Source of the DNA: Calliphora vicina
Taxonomy: Eukaryota > Arthropoda > Insecta > Diptera > Calliphoridae
Reading direction: 5' to 3'
Assembly (NCBI RefSeq): GCF_958450345.1
Contig: NC_088780.1
Span: forward strand, 163,352,726 to 163,416,725
Length of the DNA stretch: 64,000 bases
This document shows, piece by piece, positions 33,356 through 44,668 of the stretch. The first letter of the stretch is position 1; each line of letters opens with the position of its first letter. The position numbers and the translations under genes are program-made. The notes below the pieces were generated by a model, which was not told where the DNA came from, ran no database searches, and saw nothing but the letters and a program-made list of their open reading frames with translations.

Positions 33356-34860
33356 TTTTAACTATTTTTAAACATTTTAACTTAAAATTAAAAAAATTTG
33401 TTTATTCGACTAAAAATATTTTTTTTTTCCTCAATTAATCGAATAATTTTTATTCGAATGACAATCCTAATTGTTGGGAAACAATATGTACTTTATAACA
33501 AAGTTTTTCCAAATATGTTCTTCAAGAAAGTGAATTTGTTCATGGTAAATTCATTTTCAAATTTGTATGGCATTATAAGACAAACAGAGAAATTCTCTTA
33601 TAAATATCCTAAAGCAGTCTAATATCAAATTTAATTTCTTGCAGTGTATAAATGTAACAGACATTATTTGCATTGAAATTTTGTGATATTAACATTACAA
33701 ACATACTTTGTACGTTGAGTATGTATTTACAACGAAATATTTAAGGAATTTATGTCAACATTTCTATAAAAGTATGTGTGAGTCTTTAGATACTCTCTCT
33801 ACACATTCACAGATACAAATATATCTTAGACATAAGCGTATGTAATTTTTCTTCATATGCCAACAGTTAAAGCGTGAAAATGAAATCCTTACTAGGCCAT
33901 TATTGGCTGATAAATTGATTAGATAGACTATTTTTTTATTCTTTTTGGTTTAAAACACTTTACATACATTTGTAAACAAATATACAAACAAAAAAGTGTG
34001 GATGAGTGTAAATAAGTATTTGACTTAGTGTCTATATGTCTGTCTGTTTGTCTCTTTAAGAACTACTGTTACACAGTAGCAATCAATACAACTGGATTAG
34101 AAATAGAAACTCACATGGTGGGGCATGTGTTACATAGACAAAACATTGCTGACTGGGCCTGAAAATTGCCATTACAATGTTAATTTTATTACAGCTTTAG
34201 CCATAAATTTTCACACAATCTTTAATGTGTTTAAGATTTCATTTTATTTTTTTGCTATGCTGAGATTCAAATACTCTATGTATTATTTTATCTATTATAT
34301 TCGTCTTGTATTTGTAATGCTATTGGAACTATGTATTTATTGCAACTACTATCATTACTTACTACCTACCCATCCAAACTTAAACTAGCAACCACCAACC
34401 AAATCCACAAATATTGTAATAAATAAAATAAAAATCCAGAGAAAACAGGAGAAATCTTTTGAAACATTAGTAAACAAATCGCTAAAAGAGGACTTGACAA
34501 AAACACTTTGTACTAAAGTGTGTGAGAGTATTTATTTATGTTCAATGTGTTTATAATTTCCTGTTAATGCACTGTGGGTCGGTTTTTTCATGCGGTAAAA
34601 GTAAATTTACTTCATATTACCAACTACACCATTTGCAATTGTAATTCAGAAGTTTATACATAGGATAAACTATACACTTTATAAATAGCTTTATAAAGTG
34701 TATTACATGATTTAATATATCTTCAATAGAGTTTTTCTTCTTCCCCGGGAAATCGGGATTAATTTTGAATTTTCCCGGGAATTCAATTTTAAGAATGTAG
34801 ACTTCGTTAAAAAGCTACAAAATGTCTATGGTTTTAAAATGTAATTGAATACAAATAAAA
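33356..34860. other. AT-rich stretch without recognised gene
   Basis: Open frames at 33398-33622 and 34125-34388 (74 and 87 codons) are Phe/Ile/Tyr-rich, without recognised domains or splice context; I treat them as chance frames. No repeat boundaries seen. Confidence 0.5.
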
Positions 34861-35705
34861 ACAAGTTAGAATGGTATATTCGGCTTTGCCGAATCTTAAA
34901 TACCCTCCACCTGCATACATATTTTTTAGGTTAATATATATGGGAGCTATAACCAATTATAGGGAGATCATCATAGAATTAGGTATAGCGATTTTGGTAT
35001 ATATGGGGATTATTTATGACGAATTTGAACTTAATAGCGATATTTATAAGATATTTATGCTAATTTAAGTGATTTTCGAAAGTGAACTTTATATGGGGGC
35101 TATGGTCAAATATGGGCCGATCCACAAAATTTTGTGTTGTGATTTCTTTTAGCACGAAACTTAGTTTTGCTGAATTTTGTATGGATACTGAAATTCTGAA
35201 GGCATTTATAGACCATAGAACCATATTTCGGGAAGAAATTTGTATGGGGGCTAGGAGAAATCATGAATCGATTCTTATAATTTTCACCAGAGTTAGTCCT
35301 TTTATTATAAAAATTACGTGTGTAAAGTTTTATGGAATTATATGCAATATATTTACACAAATAACCAAAAATATGTGAAAATTGTAAATTTTTTTTAGGT
35401 TGTCTCACATTTTGTTTCATAGCTCTGGTTCTACTGAACCGATTTTGCTGATTTTCAATACCAAACTGCTTAGGACAACAATAAACATATTTTTTGCAAG
35501 TCTACCAATTTTGTTTGCGTATTTTGGATGTGAGCGTGTTTTACACAGACACACAGACGGACATGGCTCAATCGACTTAGAATTTCATAAGGATCAAGAA
35601 AATATATACTTTGTTGGGTCTCAGATGAATATTTCTCAATGTTACACACGGAATGACAAACTTATATATACCCTCATTCACCACTTGTGGTGGTGGAGCG
35701 TATAA
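34861..35705 (+). repeat. DINE-1-like repeat, family C (A/B mosaic)
   Basis: Starts with ACAAGTTAGAATGG and the hairpin TATTCGGC-TTT-GCCGAAT, then AAATACCCTCCACC. The body carries ATATGGGAGCTATAACCAAT and GATTTTCGAAAGTGAACTTT modules as in family B. The end has CACACAGACGGACATGGCTC, ACACACGGAATGACAAACTT and GGTGGTGGAGCGTATAAAAA as in family A. The frames at 35082-35378 and 35400-35705 are read-throughs of repeat, not genes. Confidence 0.8.
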
Positions 35706-35719
35706 AAATCCAATAAAAT

Positions 35720-35872
35720 TTTTTTTAAATTTAAAAAAAAAAAATTCGAAAAATTAATAAATTTTGTTTACCTAAAAATATTTAAAATTTTTATTTTGAA
35801 GTATAATTTGGTGAAGAGTATAAAAGATTCGGCACAGCCGAATATAGCTTTCTTACTTGTTTTTTTTTTTAA
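35720..35872 (-). repeat. Family A 3'-end fragment (copy 7)
   Basis: AAGTATAATTTGGTGAAGAG, then the perfect hairpin ATTCGGC-ACA-GCCGAAT, TAGCTTTCTTACTTG and a T-run. Abuts family C in the opposite orientation. Confidence 0.8.
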
Positions 35873-36508
35873 TTTTCAATTGGCAATGTTTTGCTTATTA
35901 AATCAATAATTAAATAAAGATGTTCATTAAAACTAGAAGAAAACCCAATAATATTAAACAAAATTCAATTCCACGGAAGGTGTTTTTATTCCAAAAATTT
36001 CCATTTTACTCTTTGTGAAAAATTTAAATATTAAAATAATTCCTCTTTCGATCGGAATATAATTCTGTGACAGCCTGAACATTCACGAGTTTTTGGAATA
36101 ATTTGAATAATGAACTTGTTATTGATCTATTTGGGTTAAATCTTTTTTGTTGTATGAATCTTCTGCATTTGTTTTTGAGATTTAAGCATATTTTAGAGAA
36201 AGTCAAATTAAAAAAAGGCATCACATAAAACTAAAGAAAATAATTCCCGGTAATTCCTGCAAAATATCCCGTAAGAACAACATTTCTGACATTTTGTAAT
36301 TCTGAATTAAGATGTTAGTGAATTAAGCTTAAATTTAATTAATTAAAGCCTCTGCGATTTCTAGAGTTTAGATTTGGTTTTATTTTAAACCCAAAATGTC
36401 TCAGCCATTTGAAATAGCAACCGGGCCAGGATATACCCTTATCAGTTGTGTTTGTATGCTCGGAAAGTCTTTGGGCATGGCTATATTGATATTGATAGAT
36501 AGCGAACC
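35873..36508. other. AT-rich stretch, nothing recognised
   Basis: No supported gene; a 66-codon minus frame (36024-36224) lacks any recognised domain. Confidence 0.5.
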
Positions 36509-37757
36509 ATTGGATGACTTAAAAATGAGGATTTTCTTTAAATTTTCAGCTTTTATTTTGACACATTTGTACAAAATAAATTTATTCCAAGTATTGACCA
36601 TTATAGCTATCGTTGTTATCATGCAATATTTCAGTTACATGTCTGGCCTCATATTCTGGAAGTTTTTGGTCCAATGCTGGCTTCAAACGAATCAGTTGCT
36701 TGCGGTACATTTTGTCAGATCAGATTTTAGCATCTCATAATAGATAGGACCCTTTTGCACCTACCAAATACAGAGAATTACCTTAGCGCCATGGATAGTT
36801 GGCTTTTGTGTCGATTCGGCTGGTTGTCCGGGCTTCACATACGATCTTTTACGCTTCGGGTTATTGTAATGGATCCATTTTCCATCGCTAGTAATGATTC
36901 CGTGCAAAAATTATTTTCTTTTATAGCATTTAATTATCATTTCGGACATGCAAAATTGCCTTTCAAGGTCTCGTATTCAATTCGTATGGTACCTAATTTT
37001 CCAGCTTTTGGTTGAATCCTGCTGACCAGATTTCAGCACTGAGACCTTTTGGATTCACCAAATACTGAGCATTACCTTAGCGCCATGCATATTTGGCGTT
37101 GGTGTCGTTTCGGCTGCATCATTTCGGACATACAAAATCGTCTTTCAAGGTCTCTCGACTTCAATTAGTATCGTACCCAATTTCCCTGCTTTTGGATGAA
37201 TCCTGCTGCTCGCAAATGTTTTGAAATTGCCGGTTGAGTAGCTAACAATGATTTTGCAAGCTCTTGTTGAGTTTTACAAAAATTTTCATGGAGTAATGCC
37301 TCCAACTCTTGATCTTCAAACTTGATTGCCTGGTCTGGGCGATCTTTGTCTTCCGAGTCAAAATTACAACTTCTGAACCGAACACACCATCTCTCAACCG
37401 ATGAAACATGTTCACCATAACCTTTGGTGAGCAATCGGTGAGCTTCAGCTGCACTTTTTTTCAAATTAAAGAAGTAAAGCAAAACTTCCCGTAAATGACG
37501 TTTTGTTGGTACAAAATACGTTGTTTACACCATAGAGAAACATAGAGTGTAAGTAAACTAGATAAAAACTCAAAATAATCAAACATACGAGTGTTGTTTT
37601 TGTTTTCACATAGTTTTTATAACTAATGCATTCTCACAAATTAGGTTTTTGACAACTGAGTTAGGTCTTTGACAGCAGAGTATCCGCTATAAAAAACCGC
37701 ATTGAAAATATGTATCTTCTATTGTAAATCCCTCATTTTTAAGTCATACGTCCAATA
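36509..37757 (-). pseudogene. Mariner copy M7 with both ends and an internal duplication
   Basis: Minus strand. The right end (37690-37757) reads CCCTCATTTTTAAGTCATAC to CCAATA and the left end ATTGGATGACTTAAAAATGA, so both terminal inverted repeats are recognisable. The N-terminal frame at 37165-37482 is the best preserved in the window: NLKKSAAEAHRLLTKGYGEH, then VRFRSCNFDSEDKDRPDQ, KTQQELAKS and AISKHLRAAGFIQKQG. A partial tandem duplication repeats the 36717-36990 region at 37021-37150, and a family H MITE (37532-37690) sits in the 5' region. Frameshifts and the duplication exclude function. Confidence 0.88.
37532..37690. mobile_element. Foldback MITE family H, copy 4
   Basis: CATAGAGAAACATAGAGTG through AATTAGGTTTTTGACAACTG to AGAGTATCCGCTAT, lying between mariner TTGTTTACAC and the remaining mariner 5' end. 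This defines it as an insertion. Confidence 0.7.
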
Positions 37758-38867
37758 ATTATTTCTATAAAAAAAAGTAAACAAAAAAAAAGGAACTTAT
37801 TATTTACATTTAACATTTTCAACTAAGTTGTTCCATTGTGAATTTATCCACTATAAATTGTATTGGTAAAAACCCCTCCAACATACATCCGTATTCAATT
37901 ACCAAATCCATAGAAAGAAAAAATATATAGGAAAAGAGCCTTTAGAAAATCATTTAACCACTACATGCTCACACATAACACACAGTGAAACGATGAAATC
38001 TCCAATACCAGCCATTAAGGCAGTCAGTGGGATTTTTCCTTTTTCAGAAGAGGAAAAAAAATACTTTATCTTTCACCAGCATCAATAGCTGAGCTCCGTC
38101 TAAATTTATGTCAAGGCGCGTTGAAAGTTTAAATTGTATTAAAAGGATGTGTGGAAAATAAAACACTCATGTGATTATTTCTTTCGTTTTTTTTGTGTTA
38201 AAATGTAAATGTAAAATTTATTTCGAAATAATGTTAAACTTTTTATCCCACATACTCAAACAAATGTAGTATTTATTTATTTGAGTTTCCTTATTTTAGA
38301 TTATTAGTGGAAATTTGCTTAAGCCAATGCATGATTTATATTGTTTACACTCGTTAACAAAATATTTATTTTAAGACGAGAGTATCTATTTACAGCTGTA
38401 GATATGGACAGACTCTTTGCCGCATAAAAATTGGCAATAAAATTTAGGTCACCATCTTAGATGAGTAAAAATATTGAAAATTTACAATTGTTGGTTAACC
38501 TACTGACATCCTTTGAACAAATTCATTTTCATTTTCTTAGATTTTTGGAGCCAGCTGGAAATTTTGCGTATTTTTATTATTTTATCTGCGTTTATTGAAT
38601 TTGTTTTTTTAGATTTTCTTTTGTTTTTTTTTTTGACAATTAGCCAAATTGCTGACAGAATTATTATTAAAGCTCATGTGTGGAAAATATTTATTAAAAA
38701 TCTAAATGAAATTATCAACACCACGCCACTCACATGGTGCTGTGATTTTATTTTATTATGCCCAGTCAGGGATTGTTTGCTCTAGAATAAAACAATTTTA
38801 TTAATTGAATGATATATTTGAAGAAATATGTAAATAGTGAAGAGCATAACTTGGTTACAGTTTCAAA
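37758..38867. other. AT-rich stretch without recognised gene
   Basis: A 90-codon plus frame at 38513-38785 is Phe/Leu/Ile-rich (hydrophobic from T-rich DNA) with no conserved motif; not called. Confidence 0.5.
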
Positions 38868-39300
38868 ATATAATTTCGACAAGCAAAATCGTCTTTCTCT
38901 GCTTCAATTCGCATGGTAACCAATTTTCCTGCTTTTGGATGAATCCTGGTGCATTTTGAAATTGCTGCTTGCGTAGCTCCCAATGATTTTTCAAGCTCTT
39001 GTTAAGTTTGACAACAATCTTCATGGAGTAATGTATCCAATTCTCTCGCACGTTGAAACCGATGGAACGCATTCACCATAAGTTTTGGTGAGCAATGGGT
39101 GTGCTTCAGCTGCACTTTATTTTTCAAATTAATGAAGTAAAGCGAAACTTCCCTCATATGACGCTTTGTTGGCACAAAATTCGTTGTTTACACTATACCC
39201 TATGTACCCTTAAAACTGACATATAAGCAAAAATCGCTTTCAAAAGTTACGCCATCATCTATTGCAAATTCCCCATTTTTAAGATATACACCCAATAGTT
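38868..39300 (-). mobile_element. Mariner fragment M8, N-terminal part
   Basis: Minus-strand mariner of the same family: AAATCGTCTTTCTCTGCTTC, GCTTTTGGATGAATCCTGGT, then the 5' region TTGTTTACACTATACCC to ACACCCAATAG. The HTH region is internally deleted (about 39050) and the catalytic half is missing. Confidence 0.8.
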
Positions 39301-40185
39301 TAAATCGGTTAAGTTTTTTACTATAAAAATATAACTACCAAACCACTTTTTAAAGTGTCTCCATTCACTTGTTTCCACTTCCACTGTAATAAATGCCCCT
39401 AATTACAAACAAAAAAAAAGAAGAAAAAACTTATTTCTTCTTAATAGCCAACGAATGATGATGATTTTGCTGATGATGTTGTTACTTCAACACTGTAACA
39501 ATGTGATGTGCATATGGCGCACATTATGGATTAATTTCATTAATCAAACTGACTACAAGTTTCGGATGCTAAAACATAAGCAGTGGCAAAGCAAATGGCA
39601 ACACAGAATCAGCTTGTAACAGCAGCACCATTAAACGTTCAGACAATTCTTGCGAAAAATCAGCAAAAGCTAGAAATAAAATGTAATTAAAAATGAAAAA
39701 TGAATAAAATATTGCCACCAACAAAAGAGAAGGAAGAACAAAAACAGCCACACAAAAATATTAACTCAACAAATCTATTTTATTTATAATTAAGACAAAG
39801 AAATAATAATTTAATGTCTGACAGACAGACAGCCAGACTGACTTAGTGACTTACTGGCCTATAAATGTGTAAATATTTGTAAATACTAAATTCAATTTAA
39901 TGCACTAGAAAGTAATGAGATTTAAACAGCATCTGGGAATTTATTGTGAAGATTATTCAGGCAAATATTTGAATTTCCCCGCCATTTGGGCAGTAAACAG
40001 TTTGATATTAGACAGTTTAGGGTTAGTAAAAATGAAGCATTAAACGAGAGATTAAACGTTTTTATTGTTGAAGAATATTTCAAAAATTTCGTACAAAATA
40101 TGGTCGGAATATTAATTTAATTTTGTCAACTGTGATATCGAAAAGTAAAGTAATATAATGTTTCCCTGTTCATAATAAAAATATA
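39301..40185. other. AT-rich stretch, nothing recognised
   Basis: No supported gene. Contains GACAGACAGACAGCCAGACTG (39821-39841) simple-repeat-like sequence. Confidence 0.5.
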
Positions 40186-40550
40186 AACAAGTTACACCGA
40201 TTACGGTGTATGCGGAAACGTAGCTTAAGAGAGCTATATTCGGCTGTGCCGAATCTTATATAGTCTTCACCAAATTATACTTCAAAATTTGAAATATTTT
40301 TAGGTAAACAAAGTTTTTTTTTTAATTTTATGGAAAAATGTTGTTTTTAATATTTAGCGAAAAAAAACTTTTGGGGAAAAAAAAATTCGGGTTAAAAAAT
40401 TATTCGAATTTTCACCCAACTTACTATAATCTTATATACGTCGTTGCAAAGTTCTTTGAAATATCTATCATTAGATATCCATATTGTCTATATTAATGAC
40501 TTAGTAATCCATAGGTCAAAAATCAAGGTTGTTCTGGTTTTTTCCATATA

Positions 40551-42195
40551 CAGTATTGGCCATAACTAAAGCACCCCCTCAATGGATTTTTTGAAATCAT
40601 AATTTTTTTGATAAAAACGGCTTTTTTGGGATGTATTTTGTATATATTTTATTAACTAATGTTGTTAATGTTCATTTAATATTCATTTAGTAAAAGATAA
40701 TTGTATTAAAAATTAATTTAAAATGATAAATCATATAAAAACTCAAAACGCAACGGACAAAACAAAAGCACCCTCTTATAAGATATTTAAAAATTTGACT
40801 CGGTACTGAATATTTGCAATGTGAGTTATGGGGAATCACAATGAATGGACTTAAAATTCAAAAAGATAAAAATATAGGAAGACGTATTGTGCAAAATTTA
40901 AGTTTTATAGAGTTTATTGCGAAAATAACCAATGACAAGGAACAAGTACTCCAGTAAATTTAAAATTAAAGTTATTGAAGACTGGAAGCCGGGCTTATCA
41001 CTATATGAATTTAGTAAAAAATATTCAATTAACAGATCAGTTATTTCCAGGCTCGTTTCAAATTTTTTTAAGACTGGTCGAAAATCTCCGGTGCATTCTG
41101 GAGGTCGTTCGCGAAAAAAAACACGATATTATGATTCCTTGATCAAAAGAACAATACAAAAAGATCCTTCAGCATCAGCTATTCAAGTAGGAACAAGTTT
41201 AAGATTATGCGTTAGCGAAAGAACAATCCGTAGAAGAGTAGTAGAAGCCCGATTATTCAGCTGACGACCAGCAAAAAAACATTTCTATCAGCTAAGAACA
41301 AGAAAGCTAGACTGAAATTTGCCAAAGCCCACATCGACTGGAGTGTCCAAAAATTAAAGACAGTAGTGTTCCCTGCCGAATCCAAATACAACATAAAAAG
41401 TTCCGCTGGAATAAGGCGTGTACGCTGACCAAAAGGAGGAAGACTGAATCCTAGGTATTGCAAAGGAACAATTAAACATGGAGGAGGCAATGTAATGGTC
41501 TGAGTTTGCTTTTCTGGTCAAGAATTTGGGCCAAATCATAAAATTTATGGGATTATGGATCGGTTCATGTACCGTGATGTATTGAAAGCTGTAATGTTGC
41601 CTTATGCCAGTGAAGAGATGCCAATTGTAGGGAGCTTCCAACAGGATAACGATCCTAAGCACCCCTCCAAAGTTTGTAAGACTTGGCTACACAATCTACA
41701 CAGTCAATCTCCCGATCTCAATCCTATTGAGAACTTGTGGCACATTGTTAATATGAAAATAAATTGTGAAAATTGTAAATTGAAAATAAATTGAAAATTG
41801 GAAATTTTCACGATTTATTTCATGCCGTTAAAATAGCCTGGGAAGGAATATCGAAAAACGCCATAAAAACATATTATCTTCTATGCCAAGAGATGTTATT
41901 GTGCCATCCAAAACAAAGGATTTGCAACAAAAAATTAACTAAATTTTTTTTTTATAGTATATCCTTGAAGGGGTGCTTTAGTTTTGTCCGTTTCATTTTC
42001 TACCTTAAAATATTTTTTGATTTAAAGTTACCTCTTATAGAAAGGTTAACTTTGAAAGTATTTTTTTTATCAATATTAAACATATTAACAAAGGAAAATA
42101 ATACATAATAGATATTTAAAACATTGATTTTATACAAAAAAAATTCCATATGAAAAAAATTCATTGAGGGGGTGCTTTAGTTATGGCCAATACTG
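40551..42195 (+). mobile_element. Tc1-like DNA transposon with IR/DR ends
   Basis: A 1645-bp element flanked by TA on each side (40549-40550, 42196-42197). The outer ends CAGTATTGGCCATAACTAAA and their reverse complement match for about 34 bp. A second related motif, GGACAAAACAAAAGCACCCT, lies about 200 bp inside the left end (40752 on), with its inverted counterpart about 200 bp inside the right end (to 41991). This is the IR/DR layout known from several Tc1 elements such as Sleeping Beauty. It carries a defective transposase gene. Confidence 0.93.
40932..41790 (+). pseudogene. Tc1-like transposase pseudogene
   Basis: The first frame (40932-41264) is an intact N-terminal DNA-binding domain of about 110 residues: paired-type helix-turn-helix SLYEFSKKYSINRSVISRLV, a basic linker (GGRSRKKTRYYD) and a second HTH ending SERTIRRRVVEA. 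A frame change near 41250 leads to KKARLKFAKAHIDWS. At VVFPAESKYN the expected catalytic Asp of the SDESK block is Ala. Two TGA stops follow (near 41426 and 41501). The second Asp (SFQQDNDPKHPS) and the Glu (LNPIENLW) remain but only 27 residues apart instead of 34, implying a 21-bp in-frame deletion. Family DD34E; inactive. Confidence 0.9.
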
Positions 42196-42462
42196 TATCT
42201 CAGCCATTTATGTACCGATTTTCTCTATTTTAAATAGCAAACGAGCCGGAAGAATTCCGGAGATACTGAAGTATGAATCGAGTATGTAAGTTATTTGGGG
42301 GCTTCGGAAAGTTGATTTCAACTGACGGTCATGACTTAATCGACTCCACTATCTATAAGGATCCAGAATATATATACTTCATAGGTCGGAAAAATATATT
42401 GTGGAAATTACAAACGGAATGACAAACTTATACATACCCTTCAGGAAGGTGAAGGGTATAAA

Positions 42463-42892
42463 AATTCAAAAAGTACGATTGGATAAATTTAAAGGTTTTT
42501 ATGTATACGTTCACACATCAATTTTATGATTCTAGGTTTATTTTTATAATATATTCGAAAAGTATCTTGAGGATTCTCACTCTTGACCATATAAGCTTAG
42601 TAGTATCACTGGTAAAAAGAAAACTAATATTAAGTCTCCCTTTGTTAATTATTAATCATACAGTTTAACAATTCTTTTTCATGTTTATTGGTTCATTGTA
42701 ATGAAAATAAAATCCAGTAGAAAAATACCATTAACTGCACCTTTTTGCATTCTAACTCATTTAGGATTATGTGGGTCTATTTTCATGATTTTAGATTCAT
42801 TATTAAAAAATAACAAAAAGTACAATTAAAATAAAGAAAAAGTACCTTCAGATTCTCATTCACTCAAAACCATGTGCATCAGAGCTGTAAAT
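42463..42892. other. AT-rich stretch, nothing recognised
   Basis: No gene or defined repeat seen. Confidence 0.5.
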
Positions 42893-43075
42893 GAATCATT
42901 AATTTTTGAATTAATTCGCGAATCATTCACACAAAAAAATTAATTGATTGAAATTTGAATCAATTCAAATGAATTGAAAACGAATTGCAATTAATTTATA
43001 CCAAATTCATTTCAATTCATTCAATTAATTTTTTTGTATGAATGATTCGCGAATTAATTCAAAAATGAATGATTC
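42893..43075. repeat. Foldback element, ~60-bp arms
   Basis: GAATCATTAATTTTTGAATT and TTCGCGAATCATTCA on the left mirror TGAATGATTCGCGAATTAAT and TCAAAAATGAATGATTC on the right. Very AT-rich with nested GAATTnAATTC palindromes. Target duplication not resolved. Confidence 0.8.
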
Positions 43076-43603
43076 TTTTTTGAAAAAATTAATATTAAAT
43101 GTGTTTTGTCGTTCAGCGTATTTTAAAATAGTAAAAAACGAAAATTTTTAATGTACAAAGTGATCTTTGTGAGCTATTGAGAGTGCCTAGATGTGTTCAG
43201 ATTGCATTGATATGTTCACAAGTTTAGCTTTACCGTAGCTACAACTTTGCTAAATTTTGTTAGTGAAAGATTAGGTGTCCCTGGAAGTTATTCTAAAAAA
43301 AGTGAAAAAAAAAATTATTCTTCCTATATTTTTTTCAATAAAAGGACACGAAAAATATATTTTTTTTGCCAAAAATGTAAGCGAAATTAGTTTGGTGGAC
43401 TTTTAGCTTTATTATTGCCATATATAGTTAAGCGGTATCACCAAGTCTGAATTAGCTGCTGACCAAAAATGGATGATTTTCAGAATCTTTGGAGGCGCAT
43501 TAAAAAAAATTGGTCAACAAAATCGTCAAACTAAGTATAGGGTTTTACTATCCTTAGGTAGTAGAGTCGAACCTACACTGTCATGTTTTTCCAAAAGTCT
43601 TAA
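43076..43603. other. AT-rich stretch, nothing recognised
   Basis: No gene seen; the 64-codon plus frame at 43473-43667 crosses into a MITE and is not called. Confidence 0.5.
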
Positions 43604-44443
43604 CCCTCTAACCCGCAAGAATGCCTCAAGGCATGTATTACAAAACACCAATTATCTCATAAAGTAATAATAATTGTTGTGTTTATAAATTTAATTGTGA
43701 CTTTAATTACAGATTTGTTTACATTTCCCTCGAAGGTCGAAATTAATTCTGACTTTAAGTTTTTGTTCTGTCAGCAGTTTTGTGACTGATGTCATAAATT
43801 TAGCACGTGAAATTTTGTGTCATTTTTTTTTTAAATCAAAGTTTTACTAACTTTTAGTCGCCCCATCCATGGCAGAACAAGCAAGGTACAATTATTAGAG
43901 AGTACGTTCTCAATTATACATTCCCTATAACGTCAAACAAAAGAAAATTAGAAAAAAACAAAAAGAAATGTCTAAGACAAAAATAAATTAATTAAACAAA
44001 TTTTTGTGTATTTAATTTTTTTCGTGAAATATTCAATTCAAATTAAATTTTTTCCAAATAAATATGTGTTAGTTTTAATATAACGTGCAAAATATTGCGA
44101 AAACAAAATAAAAAGTGATGAGAGTAAATGCGTTGTTTGACGTTGTAGGGGTAAATATTGAAAACTCTCCCTAATAATTGTACCTGGTTGGTTCTACCAT
44201 GGCCCCATCTATTCGAAATATTTTTTATTAGTTCTTTTTCATGAGTTTTTCAATAAAATCGTATCATAATTATTTTTTTTTACACCTAAACCGGCAACAA
44301 TGCCCTGAGGCACTCTTCACCTTTTTGCACCTGGTTTCAAAACTTAATTTGCAAATTAGTTTCTGATGGCTGTTCTGAGTTTATTGGGTCACAATTACAG
44401 TAAAAAAAAATATTCCACAACTTTTTTTTTAGCTTTTAAAAGT
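43604..44443. mobile_element. piggyBac-like MITE family D, copy 3
   Basis: Preceded by TTAA (43600-43603) and starting CCCTCTAACCCGCAAGA. Same orientation as copy 2, and it loses homology at the same AAAGTTT point on the right. A 334-bp hAT-like MITE (43868-44201) is inserted in the middle. Confidence 0.8.
43868..44201. mobile_element. hAT-type MITE with 8-bp target duplication
   Basis: Flanked by GCCCCATC on both sides (43860-43867 and 44202-44209). The ends CATGGCAGAACAAGCAAGG and CCTGGTTGGTTCTACCATG, extending through TACAATTATTAG, form a terminal inverted repeat of about 36 bp with few mismatches. No transposase. The 8-bp duplication supports the hAT superfamily. Confidence 0.9.
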
Positions 44444-44668
44444 TTGATGCTTAGTGTAATTAGGCGAAACAAGTTTTAAATATGTATGTATTTAACATTT
44501 TTTATAATTAAGATTATTACTTTTACTTATATGTATTAAACTTTTAATCCCTTTATACAATATTTATTAACCACTGTATTACACAACTTTGACTTAAATT
44601 CATGTAATCACTCATCTAATTATCTAACTCCTTTTCTCTCTCCCTCTCTCTTTCTTATTACTTTACAG
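44444..44668. other. Sequence upstream of the ETHR leader acceptor
   Basis: Ends in a long pyrimidine tract (44630-44664) and TTACAG, a textbook 3' splice site. It is therefore likely the end of a 5' intron whose upstream exon and promoter I cannot locate. Confidence 0.6.

Larger units (their letters stand above)
40186..42462 (+). repeat. DINE-1-like repeat, family A copy 5, split by Tc1
   Basis: Left piece 40186-40548: AAACAAGT, an extra hairpin TACACCG-ATTA-CGGTGTA, then TTCGGC-TGT-GCCGAA, an A/T segment and ATATCTATCATTAGATATCC. Right piece 42196-42462: CTCAGCCATTTATG, GGGGGCTTCGGAAAGTTG, GGATCCAGAATATATATA and GGAAGGTGAAGGGTATAAAA. Removing the Tc1-like element and one TA restores a continuous family A sequence. 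Confidence 0.85.

Noticed and set aside
33398..33622. 74-codon frame with hydrophobic segments
   Set aside because: Simple T-rich composition, no neighbours, no splice or Kozak support.
38513..38785. 90-codon hydrophobic frame, possible membrane protein
   Set aside because: Composition explained by T-runs; no conserved motif and no promoter or exon context.
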